DNA of 64,000 nt from Intestinimonas butyriciproducens (GCF_004154955.1 NZ_CP011524.1:2852001-2916000), one strand, 5' to 3'. Numbered from the stretch's first letter, positions 44,163-56,361 are shown. The notes: generated by a model from the sequence alone, not told the origin. Translations and numbers: made by a program.

Positions 44163-44999
44163 TTACTTGGAATTCCGGTGCTTGACGATGAACTGCTCGG
44201 TGCGGCTCTTCTTCTTGCGGGTCTTGTAGCCCATGGCCGGCTTACCCCAGGGGGTGACAGGCCCGGGACGGCCCACAGGGCTCTTGCCCTCGCCGCCGCC
44301 GTGGGGGTGGTCGTTGGGGTTCATGACGCTGCCGCGGACGGTGGGCCGCCAGCCCATGTGGCGCTTGCGGCCGGCCTTGCCGATCTGAATGTTGCCGTGA
44401 TCAGTGTTGCCGACCTGGCCGATGCAGGCCTTGCACTCCTCACGCACATAACGGACCTCGCCGGAAGGGAGGCGGACCTGAGCCATGCCGTTCTCCTTGG
44501 CCATGAGCTGACCGGCCACGCCGGCGGAGCGGACCAACTGGGCGCCCTTGCCGGGATAGAGCTCGATGTTGTGGATGAGCTCGCCCACAGGAATGTTGGC
44601 GATGGGCAGGCAGTTGCCGGGGAGAATGTCGGCCTCGGGGCCGGAGACGATCTTGTGGCCGGGCTTCAGGCCGACAGGGGCCAGGATATAGGCCTTCTCT
44701 CCGTCGGTATACTGGATGAGGGCAATGTTGGCGGAGCGGTTGGGATCGTACTCCAGGCGAAGCACGGTGGCCTCCACGCCATCCTTCTGGCGTTTGAAGT
44801 CGATGATGCGGTATTTCTTCTTGTTGCCGCCGCCGCGATGGCGGACGGTAATGCGGCCGTAGCTGTTGCGCCCGGCGTTCTTCTTCAGGTTCTCGGTCAG
44901 GCTGCGCTCAGGCTTGGCCTTCTTATCGATGCCCTCGAAGGCCGACACGGTCATGTGGCGGCGGGAGGGCGTCGTGGGCTTATAAGTCTTGATAGCCAT
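44163..44999 (-). CDS. rplB: 50S ribosomal protein L2
   Basis: A 278-residue core protein near the peptidyl-transferase centre. [40 protein letters not shown] and the C-terminal [20 protein letters not shown] with [20 protein letters not shown] mark it, including the conserved His of the HPHGGG loop. Seventeen bases after rplW. Confidence 0.99.
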   Translation of the reverse strand: MAIKTYKPTTPSRRHMTVSAFEGIDKKAKPERSLTENLKKNAGRNSYGRITVRHRGGGNKKKYRIIDFKRQKDGVEATVLRLEYDPNRSANIALIQYTDGEKAYILAPVGLKPGHKIVSGPEADILPGNCLPIANIPVGELIHNIELYPGKGAQLVRSAGVAGQLMAKENGMAQVRLPSGEVRYVREECKACIGQVGNTDHGNIQIGKAGRKRHMGWRPTVRGSVMNPNDHPHGGGEGKSPVGRPGPVTPWGKPAMGYKTRKKKSRTEQFIVKHRNSK

Positions 45000-45016
45000 T
45001 GTCTCTCTTCTCCTCC

Positions 45017-45307
45017 TTACGCCTCAAAGAACTCGATGGCCTTGGAGTCCTCGGTCAGGGTGACCATGGCCTTCTTCCAGGAGGGGCGGCGACCGGCGGG
45101 GAACCGTCCGGTGCGCTTCTCCTTGCCATACATGTTCAGAGTATTGACCTTGGCCACCTTCACGCCAAAGATCTCCTCCACCGCCTTGGCGATCTCGATC
45201 TTGTTGGCGTCCTTGGCGACCTCAAAGGTGTAGCGCTTGTCCTCGGTCATCGACATAGACTTCTCGGTGATGATGGGGCGCTTAATGATGTCATAAGCCT
45301 TTGTCAT
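45017..45307 (-). CDS. rplW: 50S ribosomal protein L23
   Basis: A 96-residue tunnel-exit protein, docking site for trigger factor and [23 protein letters not shown], then [20 protein letters not shown] and [20 protein letters not shown]. Its ATG overlaps the rplD stop by one base (TAATG). Confidence 0.99.
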   Translation of the reverse strand: MTKAYDIIKRPIITEKSMSMTEDKRYTFEVAKDANKIEIAKAVEEIFGVKVAKVNTLNMYGKEKRTGRFPAGRRPSWKKAMVTLTEDSKAIEFFEA

Positions 45308-45927
45308 TACGCAAACACCTCCTCGATGACGGCCAGCGCAGCCTTGTCGACGATGAGCTGCTTGGCGTTGAGAATGTCATAGACATTGATGAGCTTTGCG
45401 GTGGTGGCGCTCACGCCGGGGATGTTCCGGGCGGACTTCACCACGTTCATGTTGACCTCAGGGGTGACCAGCACGGCCTTGCCGGCGTTCACGGCGGTGA
45501 GGAAGCTCTGCATGGTCTTGGTCTTGATCTCGGGGACGTTCAGCTCATCCACCACGATCACGTTGCCCTCAGCGGCCTTGGCGGAGAGGACGGACTTGAG
45601 GGCCAGACGCTTCACCTTCTTGTTGAGGGTGTAGCGATAGGAGCGGGGCTTGGGGGCGAACACGATGCCGCCGTGGGTCCACTGGGGAGCCCGGGTGGAG
45701 CCCTGACGGGCACGGCCGGTCCCCTTCTGGCGGTAGGGCTTGATGCCGCCGCCGGAGACCTCGGCGCGGGTGAGGGCGGACTGGGTGCCCTGGCGGCAGT
45801 TGGCCAGGTGGTTCTTCACGACGGCGTGGACGACGTCCTCGTTGGGCTCGATCCCGAACACAGCTTCGGAGAGCTCCACTTCACCGACCTTGGTGCCGGA
45901 CATGTTCACAACAGTTGCCTTAGGCAT
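45307..45927 (-). CDS. rplD: 50S ribosomal protein L4
   Basis: A 206-residue tunnel protein whose extended loop lines the constriction: [20 protein letters not shown] and [20 protein letters not shown] at about residues 59-98. [20 protein letters not shown] follows in the globular domain. In E. coli L4 represses the S10 operon through the leader; whether the long leader here serves that purpose is unknown. Eighteen bases after rplC. Confidence 0.99.
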   Translation of the reverse strand: MPKATVVNMSGTKVGEVELSEAVFGIEPNEDVVHAVVKNHLANCRQGTQSALTRAEVSGGGIKPYRQKGTGRARQGSTRAPQWTHGGIVFAPKPRSYRYTLNKKVKRLALKSVLSAKAAEGNVIVVDELNVPEIKTKTMQSFLTAVNAGKAVLVTPEVNMNVVKSARNIPGVSATTAKLINVYDILNAKQLIVDKAALAVIEEVFA

Positions 45928-45944
45928 TTGGTTTCTCTCCTTTC

Positions 45945-46670
45945 TTACTTGTTACGGGCGGAAGCCTTCTGGGGATTGACGCGGGCGGAAGCCTTCTGCG
46001 GGTTGAGGCTGGCGTTGGCCGCGGCGCCCTTCTCCTTGACGTTGATCACGCTGTTGCGCAGATACACAACGCCGCCCTTGGGGCCGGGAACGGCGCCCCG
46101 CACGGCAATGATGCCCAGCTCAGGGTCGACCTTGACCACGTCCAGATTCAGGACGGTGACCTGCTCGTCTCCCATGTGGCCGGCACCGATCTTGCCCTTG
46201 AAGATGCGGGAGGGATCGGTGCTGGAGCCCATAGAACCAGCATGGCGGTGCACAGGGCCGCCGCCGTGGCTGGTGGGGGTGCGCTGGGCGCCCCAGCGCT
46301 TGATGACGCCGGCATACCCCTTACCCTTGCTGACGCCGGTGACGTCTACGCGGTCACCCTCGGCAAAGGTATCCACCTTGATCTCGTCGCCCACGTTCAG
46401 GTCGGCGGCGCCGTTGAGCTTGAACTCCTTGAGGACCTTCTTCCGGGCCTCGCCAGTCTTCTTCAGGTGGCCCAACTCAGGCTTGGTGAGTTTCTTTTCG
46501 GCAACATCTTCATAGCCCAGCTGGACCGCCTCATAGCCGTCCTTTTCCGTGGTCTTCTTCTGGACCACGGTGCAGGGGCCGGCCTCGATGACCGTGACCG
46601 GGATGATGTGGCCGGCTTCATCGAAGATCTGGGACATGCCCACTTTCTTGCCGATGATCGCCTTTTCCAT
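45945..46670 (-). CDS. rplC: 50S ribosomal protein L3 with repeated tail
   Basis: A 241-residue L3, about 30 residues longer than usual. Core: [20 protein letters not shown] at the start, [20 protein letters not shown] near 135-154 with the Gln methylation loop, and [20 protein letters not shown]. The tail after [11 protein letters not shown] is a duplicated NPQKASAR element (two copies) ending RNK. The repeat is visible in the DNA as near-identical GCGGAAGCCTTCTG blocks. Its role is unknown. The 250 bases upstream are non-coding. Confidence 0.98.
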   Translation of the reverse strand: MEKAIIGKKVGMSQIFDEAGHIIPVTVIEAGPCTVVQKKTTEKDGYEAVQLGYEDVAEKKLTKPELGHLKKTGEARKKVLKEFKLNGAADLNVGDEIKVDTFAEGDRVDVTGVSKGKGYAGVIKRWGAQRTPTSHGGGPVHRHAGSMGSSTDPSRIFKGKIGAGHMGDEQVTVLNLDVVKVDPELGIIAVRGAVPGPKGGVVYLRNSVINVKEKGAAANASLNPQKASARVNPQKASARNK

Positions 46671-46920
46671 GTGACTTCCTCCTTAAAATAAGGTTATTGG
46701 TCGGGAGAGGTGCCCATCAGGCTGGCATTGCTCTCGCGACTTGACCCGTCCATCTCAAAAACGCGATGGACTGCGGTACTGACTTCGTTACAAAGTCCGC
46801 TTTGCTCCGTTTTCGCCTGCGGCAAAAACCGCGCTGCGCTACCTTGTTCCTCGTCTCCGAATCAAACCCGCTTCGCCGGGCTTTGATCTGGCAGGACGGG
46901 AGATGTGCGGCGCACTTGGC
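46671..46920 (-). other. Hairpin-rich spacer between rpsJ and rplC
   Basis: A 250-base stretch inside the S10 operon with no credible gene. It is built of small palindromes, for example CCCGGCGAAGCGGG, GCGCAGCGC, TTTTTGCCGCAGGCGAAAA and GACTTTGTAACGAAGTC on the minus strand. The regular spacing of such elements resembles short interspersed palindromic repeats; no T-tract indicates termination. The ribosome site of rplC is at its end. Confidence 0.6.
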
Positions 46921-47235
46921 TTACAGTTTGATTTCGATCTCAACGCCGGCGGGAAGCTCCAGGGCCATCAGGGCCTCCACCGTCTTGGGAGAGGGCTTGA
47001 TGACGTCGATGAGGCGTTTATGGGTGCGGCGCTCGAACTGCTCACGGGAGTCCTTGTACTTGTGTACGGCGCGCAGGATGGTAACGACCTCCTTCTTAGT
47101 GGGCAGGGGCACGGGGCCGGACACGGTGGCGCCGGTGCGTTTGGCGGTCTCCACGATCTTCTCGGCACTCTGGTCGATCAGCTGGTGGTCGTACGCCTTG
47201 AGACGGATGCGGATCATTTCCTTCTGAGCTGCCAT
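46921..47235 (-). CDS. rpsJ: 30S ribosomal protein S10
   Basis: A 104-residue head protein, also the NusB partner in antitermination. [20 protein letters not shown], then [20 protein letters not shown] and [36 protein letters not shown]. First gene of the cluster; AAGGAGGAACAACC precedes the ATG. A leader of about 270 nt and a 250-nt spacer flank it. Confidence 0.99.
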   Translation of the reverse strand: MAAQKEMIRIRLKAYDHQLIDQSAEKIVETAKRTGATVSGPVPLPTKKEVVTILRAVHKYKDSREQFERRTHKRLIDVIKPSPKTVEALMALELPAGVEIEIKL

Positions 47236-47503
47236 GGTTGTTCCTCCTTAAAACATACGAAGTGGTTTGTGACGTCTGCCGCTCCGTACGGTGAGAAATC
47301 TTTTATACACTCTTCCGTGCGTATCATTCCGAGGCATGAAGGAGGCCGGCACACATAACGTAGCCGGCCGTCGCACTCAAGTCCCGGCGATATACGCCGA
47401 GCGCATGATTTCTCAGCCGCCCGATCAACGGACATACTCCGCAGAAGTTACCTCATTTCTGAGCAATCTCCTGCATCATCGCAGACTGCGCCCAAACAGG
47501 CGC
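47236..47503 (-). promoter_or_regulatory. Long 5' leader of the S10 operon
   Basis: About 268 bases between the predicted transcription start and rpsJ. Near its 5' end GCGCCTGTTTGGGCGC can form a hairpin, and GGCCGGCTACGTTATGTGTGCCGGCC a second one near 47345-47370. No T-tract terminator is evident. Such leaders bind L4 in gamma-proteobacteria; the sequence here does not resemble that element to my eye, so a regulatory function is inferred only from length and structure. Confidence 0.5.
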
Positions 47504-47509
47504 TTGATT

Positions 47510-47538
47510 ATGATATAACATACAAGGCCCGATGTCAA
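47510..47538 (-). promoter_or_regulatory. Strong sigma-A promoter of the S10-spc-alpha cluster
   Basis: Minus strand TTGACA (47538-47533, full consensus) and TATCAT (47515-47510, five of six) separated by 17 bases, with AT-rich sequence upstream (47540-47565). It is the only strong promoter seen for the ribosomal genes, and it is back-to-back with the marR promoter. Confidence 0.85.
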
Positions 47539-47648
47539 GCATAAATTACACAATTTTCGCGTGTATTTCAAGGATTTCTTCGCCCTTCTCACCTGGGCCC
47601 CGCCTCCTCTCCATTTATAAACATTTCGTAAAACTTCCTCCGAGAGAA

Positions 47649-47677
47649 TTGACGAACCCCGCAGAACGCGATATGCT
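47649..47677 (+). promoter_or_regulatory. Candidate promoter of the marR gene
   Basis: TTGACG (47649-47654) and TATGCT (47672-47677) are 17 bases apart. The leader to the ATG at 47727 is about 43 bases. The 110 bases between this and the S10 promoter are AT-rich and could hold a regulator site, but I see no clear palindrome. Confidence 0.6.
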
Positions 47678-47726
47678 CTGTTCATACACGAAATAGCCTC
47701 TCTTCTCTTGGAAAGGAGTTTTGGCG

Positions 47727-48173
47727 ATGAAGGGTTCTGACGATATCCTGATGACCTATCTTCGGGTCTCCCAGCACATGTCCCGGCTGTTCCGCGTCCA
47801 TTTTGGCCGGCTGCAGCTCACTTTCCCCCAGGCCCTGGTCCTCACCGTGCTGGGCGAGGAGGGTCCCATGCCCATCAGCACCCTGGCCGAACGCACCGGC
47901 AGCACCAATTCCACCGTTTCCGGCATCGTGGACCGCCTGGAGAAGTTGGAGCTGGCCCGCCGCGACCGCTCCGGTGAGGACCGCAGAGTGATCTATGTCG
48001 CCGTCACCGAAAACTATCGGGCGCTGCGGAAAAAGGCGGAGACCGACGTGGGCGGCTACTTCAGCTCCGTCCTGTGCTCCATGCCGAAGGAGGACCGACT
48101 CCTCATCACCTCCGCCTTGCACAAGCTGGATGAGGCTCTTTTGTCCAAGGAGGCGGAGGACGCTGGGCTGTAA
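47727..48173 (+). CDS. MarR-family transcriptional regulator
   Basis: A 148-residue winged-helix regulator that binds DNA as a dimer. The recognition region is PMPISTLAERTGSTNSTVSG (about residues 47-66), followed by the wing LARRDRSGEDRRVIYVAVTE, where D-x-R-x3-(V/Y) is the MarR signature. The helical ends (residues 5-30 and 115-140) form the dimer interface. AAAGGAG eight bases before the ATG at 47727 fixes the start; a TTG two codons earlier is possible. Its target is unclear: the divergent ribosomal promoter and the downstream DUF4015 gene are the nearest candidates. Confidence 0.9.
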   Translation: MKGSDDILMTYLRVSQHMSRLFRVHFGRLQLTFPQALVLTVLGEEGPMPISTLAERTGSTNSTVSGIVDRLEKLELARRDRSGEDRRVIYVAVTENYRALRKKAETDVGGYFSSVLCSMPKEDRLLITSALHKLDEALLSKEAEDAGL

Positions 48174-48311
48174 GTTTGTTTTCCATGTGATTTTTCCCTC
48201 ATTATCTGATATACTTACTTTATAGTAAACGGTTTTCCCGGCGGGCGCCGGACGGACGAATCCGGCGCGGTCCTCACTCCGTGCCGCTGTGACGAAGGAT
48301 GGAATCCAAAA

Positions 48312-49379
48312 ATGAGGAAACATTACGGCTACGACTCCTATCGGGGGCGCTCCCCGCTCCGCACATTTCTAAAGGCGACCGCCGTTGTACTGGCCGTGGT
48401 CCTGCTTCTGGGCGTGGCGGCGCTGTTTTTCCTGGAGCCCTATTGGGTCGTTTCCGCGGATGGGGCGCAGCTCCGCCTGCCTTGGAGCCAGCAGACGCCC
48501 GCACCTTCCGCCGAACCCAGCCCCTTCTCCTCCTCTCCCGTGGTGGTGGTCACGCCGGAGATCCAGACCCCGGCATATCTCCACGCCGCCTTTCTGCCCG
48601 GCGAGGCCCTCTATGACGGCAGCGCCGCAGCACGGCTTACGGAGGCCGGCGCAGAGGCGGCTCTTTTTGATATGAAAACCGATGAGGGGCTTCTGCACTA
48701 CCGCTCCGAGCTCCCCCTGGCGGATCAGGCAGGCGTCAATCCGAAGGACACCGCTCTCAACGCCGCTATTCTGGCCCTCAACGGGACTGACGGGCTCTAT
48801 ACGGTGGCCCGCGTGTCCTGTTTCCGGGACAATTCCCTGCCCAAGGCGCGCAACGACATGGCCGTCCGCTCTCCCGCCGGAAACTGGAGGGACAACGGCG
48901 GCTATCGCTGGCTCTCCCCCTCCAGCAGCGACGCCCAGGGCTATCTCATCGATATCTGTCTGGAGCTGGCGGGCCTTGGTTTTGACGAGATCCTGCTGGA
49001 CAACGCAGGGTACCCCGTGGACGGAAACTTGGATTATATCGTGAGGAACGATGCCTATGACAGCGCCCTCTTCCCCGCCACCGTCCGCGGCTTTTACACG
49101 GACCTGGTACAGCGGCTGGAGGAGCAGTACCCGGAAGTGGTCCTCTCCGTAGTCACAGACCGGGACACGCTAGAGGCTGCCACCAGCGAAGAGAGCGGCC
49201 AGACCCTGTCCGGCATGGCAGAGCGCATGGACCGGATCTGGGTCCGGGATCTGGGCGCCGCCTGGACACAGTGCGTCCAACTGCTGGACGAAGCCGGCCT
49301 CTCCCGGCCCGAGGTCAATCTGGTATCTATCGACACGCAGGCGGGCGTTTCAGACCGCAGTTGGTGCCTCTGGCCTTGA
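48312..49379 (+). CDS. DUF4015-type putative glycoside hydrolase, membrane-anchored
   Basis: A 355-residue exported protein. A single N-terminal membrane segment (about 20-42, VVLAVVLLLGVAALFFLEPY) leads to a Ser/Pro-rich linker, then a domain resembling DUF4015 (PF13200), a TIM-barrel glycoside-hydrolase-like family. Supporting segments are AALFDMKTDEGLLHYRSELP, VARVSCFRDNSLPKARND, GYLIDICLELAGLGFDEILL and DNAGYP, where the Asp residues occupy barrel-end positions. No substrate is known. AAGGATGGA before the ATG is a modest ribosome site. A gap of 138 bases separates it from marR; TATAGT near 48222 may be part of its promoter. Confidence 0.72.
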   Translation: MRKHYGYDSYRGRSPLRTFLKATAVVLAVVLLLGVAALFFLEPYWVVSADGAQLRLPWSQQTPAPSAEPSPFSSSPVVVVTPEIQTPAYLHAAFLPGEALYDGSAAARLTEAGAEAALFDMKTDEGLLHYRSELPLADQAGVNPKDTALNAAILALNGTDGLYTVARVSCFRDNSLPKARNDMAVRSPAGNWRDNGGYRWLSPSSSDAQGYLIDICLELAGLGFDEILLDNAGYPVDGNLDYIVRNDAYDSALFPATVRGFYTDLVQRLEEQYPEVVLSVVTDRDTLEAATSEESGQTLSGMAERMDRIWVRDLGAAWTQCVQLLDEAGLSRPEVNLVSIDTQAGVSDRSWCLWP

Positions 49380-49516
49380 CCCCGTCAAAACGCCGAATTT
49401 TCTCTCCATTTTTCTCCATCCTGATTTTGAGGCGGGGTTGGAGCTAAAAATTTTTTGTTCTCATTCTTCCTTTTCCGTCAGTATTTGGATACTATTTTCC
49501 CACTTATTACAATTTT

Positions 49517-49563
49517 AGGAGGCCGCACAGCGACAGCTTTTGTGTGGTCTCCTGAAATTTTTT
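49517..49563 (+). terminator. Terminator after the DUF4015 gene
   Basis: AGGAGGCCGCACA (49517-49529) pairs with TGTGTGGTCTCCT (49541-49553) using two G-U pairs, followed by GAAA and seven T bases. It separates the DUF4015 gene from the V-ATPase operon. The rest of the 318-base gap (49380-49697) is AT-rich and holds the promoter below. Confidence 0.8.
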
Positions 49564-49605
49564 CTATAGGCCCCACCAATTTAGACATTGGTTCAAGTTT
49601 GTATA

Positions 49606-49634
49606 TTGATTTTGACGCCCCAAACGTGTATCAT
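49606..49634 (+). promoter_or_regulatory. Candidate promoter of the V-type ATPase operon
   Basis: TTGATT (49606-49611) and TATCAT (49629-49634) are 17 bases apart, the -10 matching five of six consensus positions. Transcription would begin about 57 bases before the first gene at 49698. Confidence 0.65.
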
Positions 49635-49697
49635 GGTAAGTATTCTGGGGCAGTATCCAGATGTTCGTGCTTAAGCACATGGAAAGGCGGTGATGGA

Positions 49698-50011
49698 ATG
49701 TCTTTGGAAGCAGTCCAAAAGGTGACGGAAACCGAGCAGAAGGCCCGCGCGCGTAAGGCGGAGGCGGTGGAACAGGCAAAGAAGCTGATCGCCGACGCAG
49801 AACGTCAGGGCCGAGAGCGTCTGAGCGCGGCAAAGGCCGAGGCGGACGTCCAGGTCAAGGTCATGCTCACCAAAGCGGAGGAGTCCGCGGCGAAACACTC
49901 GGAAGCCGTCATGGAGGAAACGCGGCGGTCCTGCGACAGCCTGCGCCAAGCGGCGGAAGGTAAACTGGAGGACGCGGCGGCACTCATTATCAGAAGGGTA
50001 GTGGGAGTCTA

Positions 50012-50012
<1 letters not shown>
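49698..50012 (+). CDS. ntpF: V-type ATPase peripheral-stalk subunit (G/H-type coiled coil)
   Basis: A 104-residue protein almost entirely heptad-rich coiled coil: KVTETEQKARARKAEAVEQA, then KLIADAERQGRERLSAAKAE and EETRRSCDSLRQAAEGKLED. It pairs with subunit E to form the peripheral stalk. Position first in the operon and length match E. hirae NtpF and archaeal AhaH. The longer open frame from 49455 lacks similarity; the ATG at 49698 is preceded by AGGCGGTGATGG. Its stop overlaps the ntpI start (TAATG). Confidence 0.85.
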
Positions 50013-52457
<2,445 letters not shown>

Positions 52458-52500
52458 GGGCGGTCCTTCGGGACAAGACAGGAAGGAAAGGCGGTAACCT

Positions 52501-53187
52501 ATGAACGGTATCGAAAAAATCACCGGTCAGATCGAGGCCGACGTCCAGCGCGAGATCGACGATCTGACCGCCCAGGCCCAGGCCCAGGCGGCGGAAATCC
52601 TGGCCGACTATGAGGCCAGGGCCAGGGCCGAGGCCGAGGCCACCCTGAAGCGGGGCGCTCTGGCCGCCGCCCAGCGGGAAGAGCGGCTGGGGGATATGGC
52701 CCGGCTGGAGGCCCGCAAGCTGACGCTGGGCACCAAGCAGGAGATGGTGGAAAGGGCTTTCCAGCGGGCGCTGGAGAAGCTCACCAGCCTGCCCGACGCC
52801 GAGTATGTCTCTCTTCTGGCCAATCTGGCCGCAGCCGGCAGCCGCTCCGGACATGAGGCTGTCATCTTCTCACAGAAGGACCGGGCCCGCTTCGGCAAGC
52901 AGGTCGTCACCCTGGCCAATGACATCCTGGCCCGGAAGGTGGCCCCCAAGCTTCCCGAGGAGCTCACCGGTTCCAAGGCCGGCGCCATTCTGGACAAGGT
53001 GGTGGCCGGCGCCTCCGCCGTGCTGGCAGGGACCGGCATGCTCACCCTGGCCGAGGAATCCCGTCCCATGGCCGGCGGTCTCATCCTCCGGGACAACAAC
53101 GTGGAGACCAACTGCTCCTTCGAGGTGCTCATCCACCTCCAGCGGGACGCCCTGGCCGCGGAAGTGGCAAAGACTCTCTTTGATTAG
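52501..53187 (+). CDS. ntpE: V-type ATPase subunit E
   Basis: A 228-residue peripheral-stalk subunit. The first 100 residues are charged coiled coil (GIEKITGQIEADVQREIDDL, EILADYEARARAEAEATLKR). The C-terminal globular domain has MAGGLILRDNNVETNCSFEV, equivalent to the GGvi(l)-D-G-x-Ie-vn motif that contacts subunits A/B. Its start follows ntpK by 43 bases; AAAGGCGG is upstream. Confidence 0.93.
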   Translation: MNGIEKITGQIEADVQREIDDLTAQAQAQAAEILADYEARARAEAEATLKRGALAAAQREERLGDMARLEARKLTLGTKQEMVERAFQRALEKLTSLPDAEYVSLLANLAAAGSRSGHEAVIFSQKDRARFGKQVVTLANDILARKVAPKLPEELTGSKAGAILDKVVAGASAVLAGTGMLTLAEESRPMAGGLILRDNNVETNCSFEVLIHLQRDALAAEVAKTLFD

Positions 53188-53219
53188 GGCCTCTCGCCGC
53201 AAGGAAAGGAGGGTGACCA

Positions 53220-54221
53220 TTGGCCAAAAAAATCAATGAGTACGACTATCTCTATATTTCGGCCCGCATCCATGCGATGGAAAACCGGCTCCTGACCCGG
53301 GAGCGCATGGAGCGGATGCTGGGCGCCCACAGCGTGGACGACGCCGCCAAGGTCCTGTCCGAGTGCGGTTACGGGGAGTTCGCCTCCCTGACGCCCGCCT
53401 CCATCGAGCACACCCTGGATCAGGCCAGGCTGGAGCTGTTCACCGAGCTGCGCCGCTCCGTGCCCGACCCCAGCATCGTGGACGTGTTCTGTATCAAGTA
53501 CGACTACCACAACGCCAAGGTGCTCCTGAAGGCGGAGGCCACCGGGCAGCGTCCGGACGGGCTGTTCCTGGACGCCGGCCGCTATCCCGCCGCCGCCCTG
53601 CAGGAGGACTACCTCAAGGGAGATCTGAGTCGGTACAGCGAGACCTTCCGGGCCGCCGTGGCGGAGGCCAAGGACACCATGGCCTCCAGCGGCGACCCGC
53701 AGGCCGCGGACTTTGTGCTGGACCGGGCCTATTATGCGGAGATGCTCCAGGCGGCGGAGGCCGCCCGCAGCCAGTTCCTTCTGGGCTACGTCCGGCTGTC
53801 CATCGACAGCGCCAACCTGCGCTCGGCGGTCCGCTCCGCGCGGATGGGCAAGGGGGCGGACTTCCTCCGCCGGGCGCTGATCCCCGGTGGGAATGTGAGT
53901 CTGGACAGCATCACCGCCGCCGTCACCGGCCGCGGCGAGCTGACGCAGGTCTTTTCCCACACCTATCTGGAGGCCGCCGCGGCCTCCGGCGCCGAAGCGG
54001 TCAAGGGGGGCGCCCTCACCGACTTTGAGCGGCTCTGCGACAACGCCCTCACCGCTTATCTCACCCAGGGAAAGCGGGTGGCCTTCGGTGAGCACCCCCT
54101 GATCGGCTATCTGTACGCCAAAGAGAACGAGCTCACCACCATCCGCATCATCCTCACCGGCCGGCTGGCCGGGCTGGATTCGGATACCATCCGGGAAAGG
54201 CTGCGTGAGAGCTATGTCTAA
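53220..54221 (+). CDS. ntpC: V-type ATPase subunit C (d)
   Basis: A 333-residue, mostly helical funnel protein linking the central stalk to the K ring. DYLYISARIHAMENRLLTRE at the start and SIVDVFCIKYDYHNAKVLLK near 85-104 are the conserved segments, with YVRLSIDSANLRSAVRSAR and GEHPLIGYLYAKENELTTIR near the end. The start is TTG at 53220, preceded by AGGAGGGTG at good spacing; no ATG is near enough. Its last eight bases overlap ntpG. Confidence 0.92.
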   Translation: MAKKINEYDYLYISARIHAMENRLLTRERMERMLGAHSVDDAAKVLSECGYGEFASLTPASIEHTLDQARLELFTELRRSVPDPSIVDVFCIKYDYHNAKVLLKAEATGQRPDGLFLDAGRYPAAALQEDYLKGDLSRYSETFRAAVAEAKDTMASSGDPQAADFVLDRAYYAEMLQAAEAARSQFLLGYVRLSIDSANLRSAVRSARMGKGADFLRRALIPGGNVSLDSITAAVTGRGELTQVFSHTYLEAAAASGAEAVKGGALTDFERLCDNALTAYLTQGKRVAFGEHPLIGYLYAKENELTTIRIILTGRLAGLDSDTIRERLRESYV

Positions 54222-54534
54222 CGAAAAATACCGCATCGCCGTGCTGGGGGATCAGGCCAGCGTCCTGGGCTTCAAGGCCCTGGGGCTGGACGTCTACCCC
54301 GCCGAGACGGTGGAGGCGGCCCGGGAGATCCTCCACCGCCTGGCCAAGAGCGACACCGCCATTATCTACCTCACCGAACAGCTTGCCCAGGGGCTGGAGC
54401 CGGAGATCGCCCGCTACAAGGATAATCTGACCCCCGCCATCATCCTTATCCCCGGCAAGGGCGGCAGTCTGGGCATCGGCATGGCCAACGTGAAAAAATC
54501 CGTGGAACGGGCGGTAGGCGCGGATATCCTGTAA
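54214..54534 (+). CDS. ntpG: V-type ATPase subunit F (central stalk)
   Basis: A 106-residue Rossmann-like subunit of the rotor shaft. SNEKYRIAVLGDQASVLGFK at the start and AIIYLTEQLAQGLEPEIARY near 50-70 fit the family, then PAIILIPGKGGSLGIGMANV. An in-frame GTG at 54205 is the alternative start; the ATG at 54214 overlaps the ntpC end by eight bases. Named ntpG after the E. hirae gene in this operon position. Confidence 0.9.
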   Translation: MSNEKYRIAVLGDQASVLGFKALGLDVYPAETVEAAREILHRLAKSDTAIIYLTEQLAQGLEPEIARYKDNLTPAIILIPGKGGSLGIGMANVKKSVERAVGADIL

Positions 54535-54582
54535 TCCCCCGCCCGCATCGCAGCGAAATCACCCGAAAGAAGGTCGATATAT

Positions 54583-56361
54583 TTGAGCAGCGGAAAGATC
54601 GTAAAAATCTCCGGCCCGCTGGTGGTCGCCACGGGACTTTCGGACGCCAACATGGCCGACGTGGTCCGCGTGGGCGAGCAGCGCCTCATCGGCGAGATCC
54701 TCACCATGAACGGGGACTCCGCCTCCATCCAGGTCTATGAGGAGACCTCCGGCCTGGGCCCCGGCGCGGCGGTAGAAACCACCGGCTCCCCCCTGTCGGT
54801 GGAGCTGGGCCCCGGCCTGATCGAAAATATCTACGACGGCATCCAGCGGCCCCTGGAGGGCATCATGAAGATCGCCGGCTCCACCATTACCCGCGGCATC
54901 GAGGTCCCGGCCCTGGACCGCCAGAAGCACTGGGACTTCCAGGCCACCGCCAAGCCCGGCGACAAGGTGGAGGGCGGCGACGTCATCGGCACCGTCCAGG
55001 AGACCTCCTCCGTCCTCCACAAGATCATGATCCCTCCCAAGATGAGCGGCACCCTGGAGACCATCCAGTCCGGCTCCTTCACCGTGCTGGACACCGTGGC
55101 CACCCTGCGCACCCCCAAGGGGGACGTGGTGCCCCTCACCATGACGCAGAAATGGCCCGTCCGTGTGGGCCGCCCCTACAAACACAAATATCCCCCCAAG
55201 ACGCCCCTTCTCTCCGGCCAGCGCATCGTGGACGCCATGTTCCCCGTGGCCAAGGGCGGCACCGCCGCCATCCCCGGGCCCTTCGGCTCCGGCAAGACCG
55301 TCATGCAGCACCAGCTGGCCAAGTGGTCCGATGTGGATATCGTCATCTACATCGGCTGCGGCGAGCGCGGCAACGAGATGACCGACGTGCTCCGGGAGTT
55401 CCCCGAGCTGGTGGACCCCCGTACCGGCGAGTCCCTGATGAAGCGGACCGTGCTCATCGCAAACACCTCCGATATGCCTGTGGCCGCCCGTGAGGCGTCC
55501 ATCTACACCGGCATCACCATTGCCGAGTATTTCCGTGACATGGGGTACGACGTGGCCGTTATCGCCGACTCCACCTCCCGCTGGGCCGAGGCCCTGCGCG
55601 AGATGTCCGGCCGCCTGGAGGAGATGCCCGGCGAGGAGGGCTACCCCGCCTACCTCGCCTCCCGTCTGGCCCAGTTCTACGAGCGGGCCGGTTCGGTGGA
55701 GTGCATCACCTCCCAGGGAGACCGCCGCGGCAGCCTGACCGCCGTGGGCGCGGTCTCTCCCCCGGGCGGCGACCTCTCCGAGCCCGTCAGCCAGGCCACC
55801 ATGCGCATCGTCAAGGTGTTCTGGGCTTTGGACGCCTCGCTGGCCTACCGCCGTCACTTCCCCGCCATCAACTGGCTCAACTCCTATTCCCTGTACCTCG
55901 ACTCCCTCAAGCCCTGGTACGACGAGAATCTGGGGCCCCAGTTCATGGTCAACCGCGACAAGGCCATGAGCATCCTCCAGGAGGAGGCCAGCCTCAACGA
56001 GATCGTCCAGCTGGTGGGCAAGGACTCCCTGTCCGCCGCCGACCAGCTCACCCTGGAGACCGCAAAAATGCTGCGGGAGGATTTCCTCCAGCAGAACGGC
56101 TTCATGGAGGTGGACTGGTACTCCAGCTATGACCGCCAGGACAAGATGCTGGGCATGATCCTGGAGTACGACAAGCTCTGCCGCGCCGCCATTGTAAAGG
56201 GCGCCCCGGTGACCGACCTCTTCGCCATCCCCTTCCGGGAGCGGATGGGCCGCGCCAAGAGCGTGCCCGACGCCGACTATCCCGCCGTCTATGCCGCCAT
56301 GGAGCAGGAGATGGCCGAGCAGATCGACGCGGCGGTTGCCAAGGGAGGTGCTGAGGAATGA
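54583..56361 (+). CDS. ntpA: V-type ATPase catalytic subunit A
   Basis: A 592-residue catalytic ATPase subunit. N-terminal beta barrel (1-75), the subunit-A bulge domain (about 115-185), and the nucleotide domain with Walker A GPFGSGKT at 232-239, then [20 protein letters not shown], and the Walker B region [20 protein letters not shown]. It hydrolyses or makes ATP with subunit B in an A3B3 ring. The start is TTG at 54583, preceded by AGAAGGT; its TGA overlaps the ntpB ATG (ATGA). Confidence 0.98.
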   Translation: MSSGKIVKISGPLVVATGLSDANMADVVRVGEQRLIGEILTMNGDSASIQVYEETSGLGPGAAVETTGSPLSVELGPGLIENIYDGIQRPLEGIMKIAGSTITRGIEVPALDRQKHWDFQATAKPGDKVEGGDVIGTVQETSSVLHKIMIPPKMSGTLETIQSGSFTVLDTVATLRTPKGDVVPLTMTQKWPVRVGRPYKHKYPPKTPLLSGQRIVDAMFPVAKGGTAAIPGPFGSGKTVMQHQLAKWSDVDIVIYIGCGERGNEMTDVLREFPELVDPRTGESLMKRTVLIANTSDMPVAAREASIYTGITIAEYFRDMGYDVAVIADSTSRWAEALREMSGRLEEMPGEEGYPAYLASRLAQFYERAGSVECITSQGDRRGSLTAVGAVSPPGGDLSEPVSQATMRIVKVFWALDASLAYRRHFPAINWLNSYSLYLDSLKPWYDENLGPQFMVNRDKAMSILQEEASLNEIVQLVGKDSLSAADQLTLETAKMLREDFLQQNGFMEVDWYSSYDRQDKMLGMILEYDKLCRAAIVKGAPVTDLFAIPFRERMGRAKSVPDADYPAVYAAMEQEMAEQIDAAVAKGGAEE

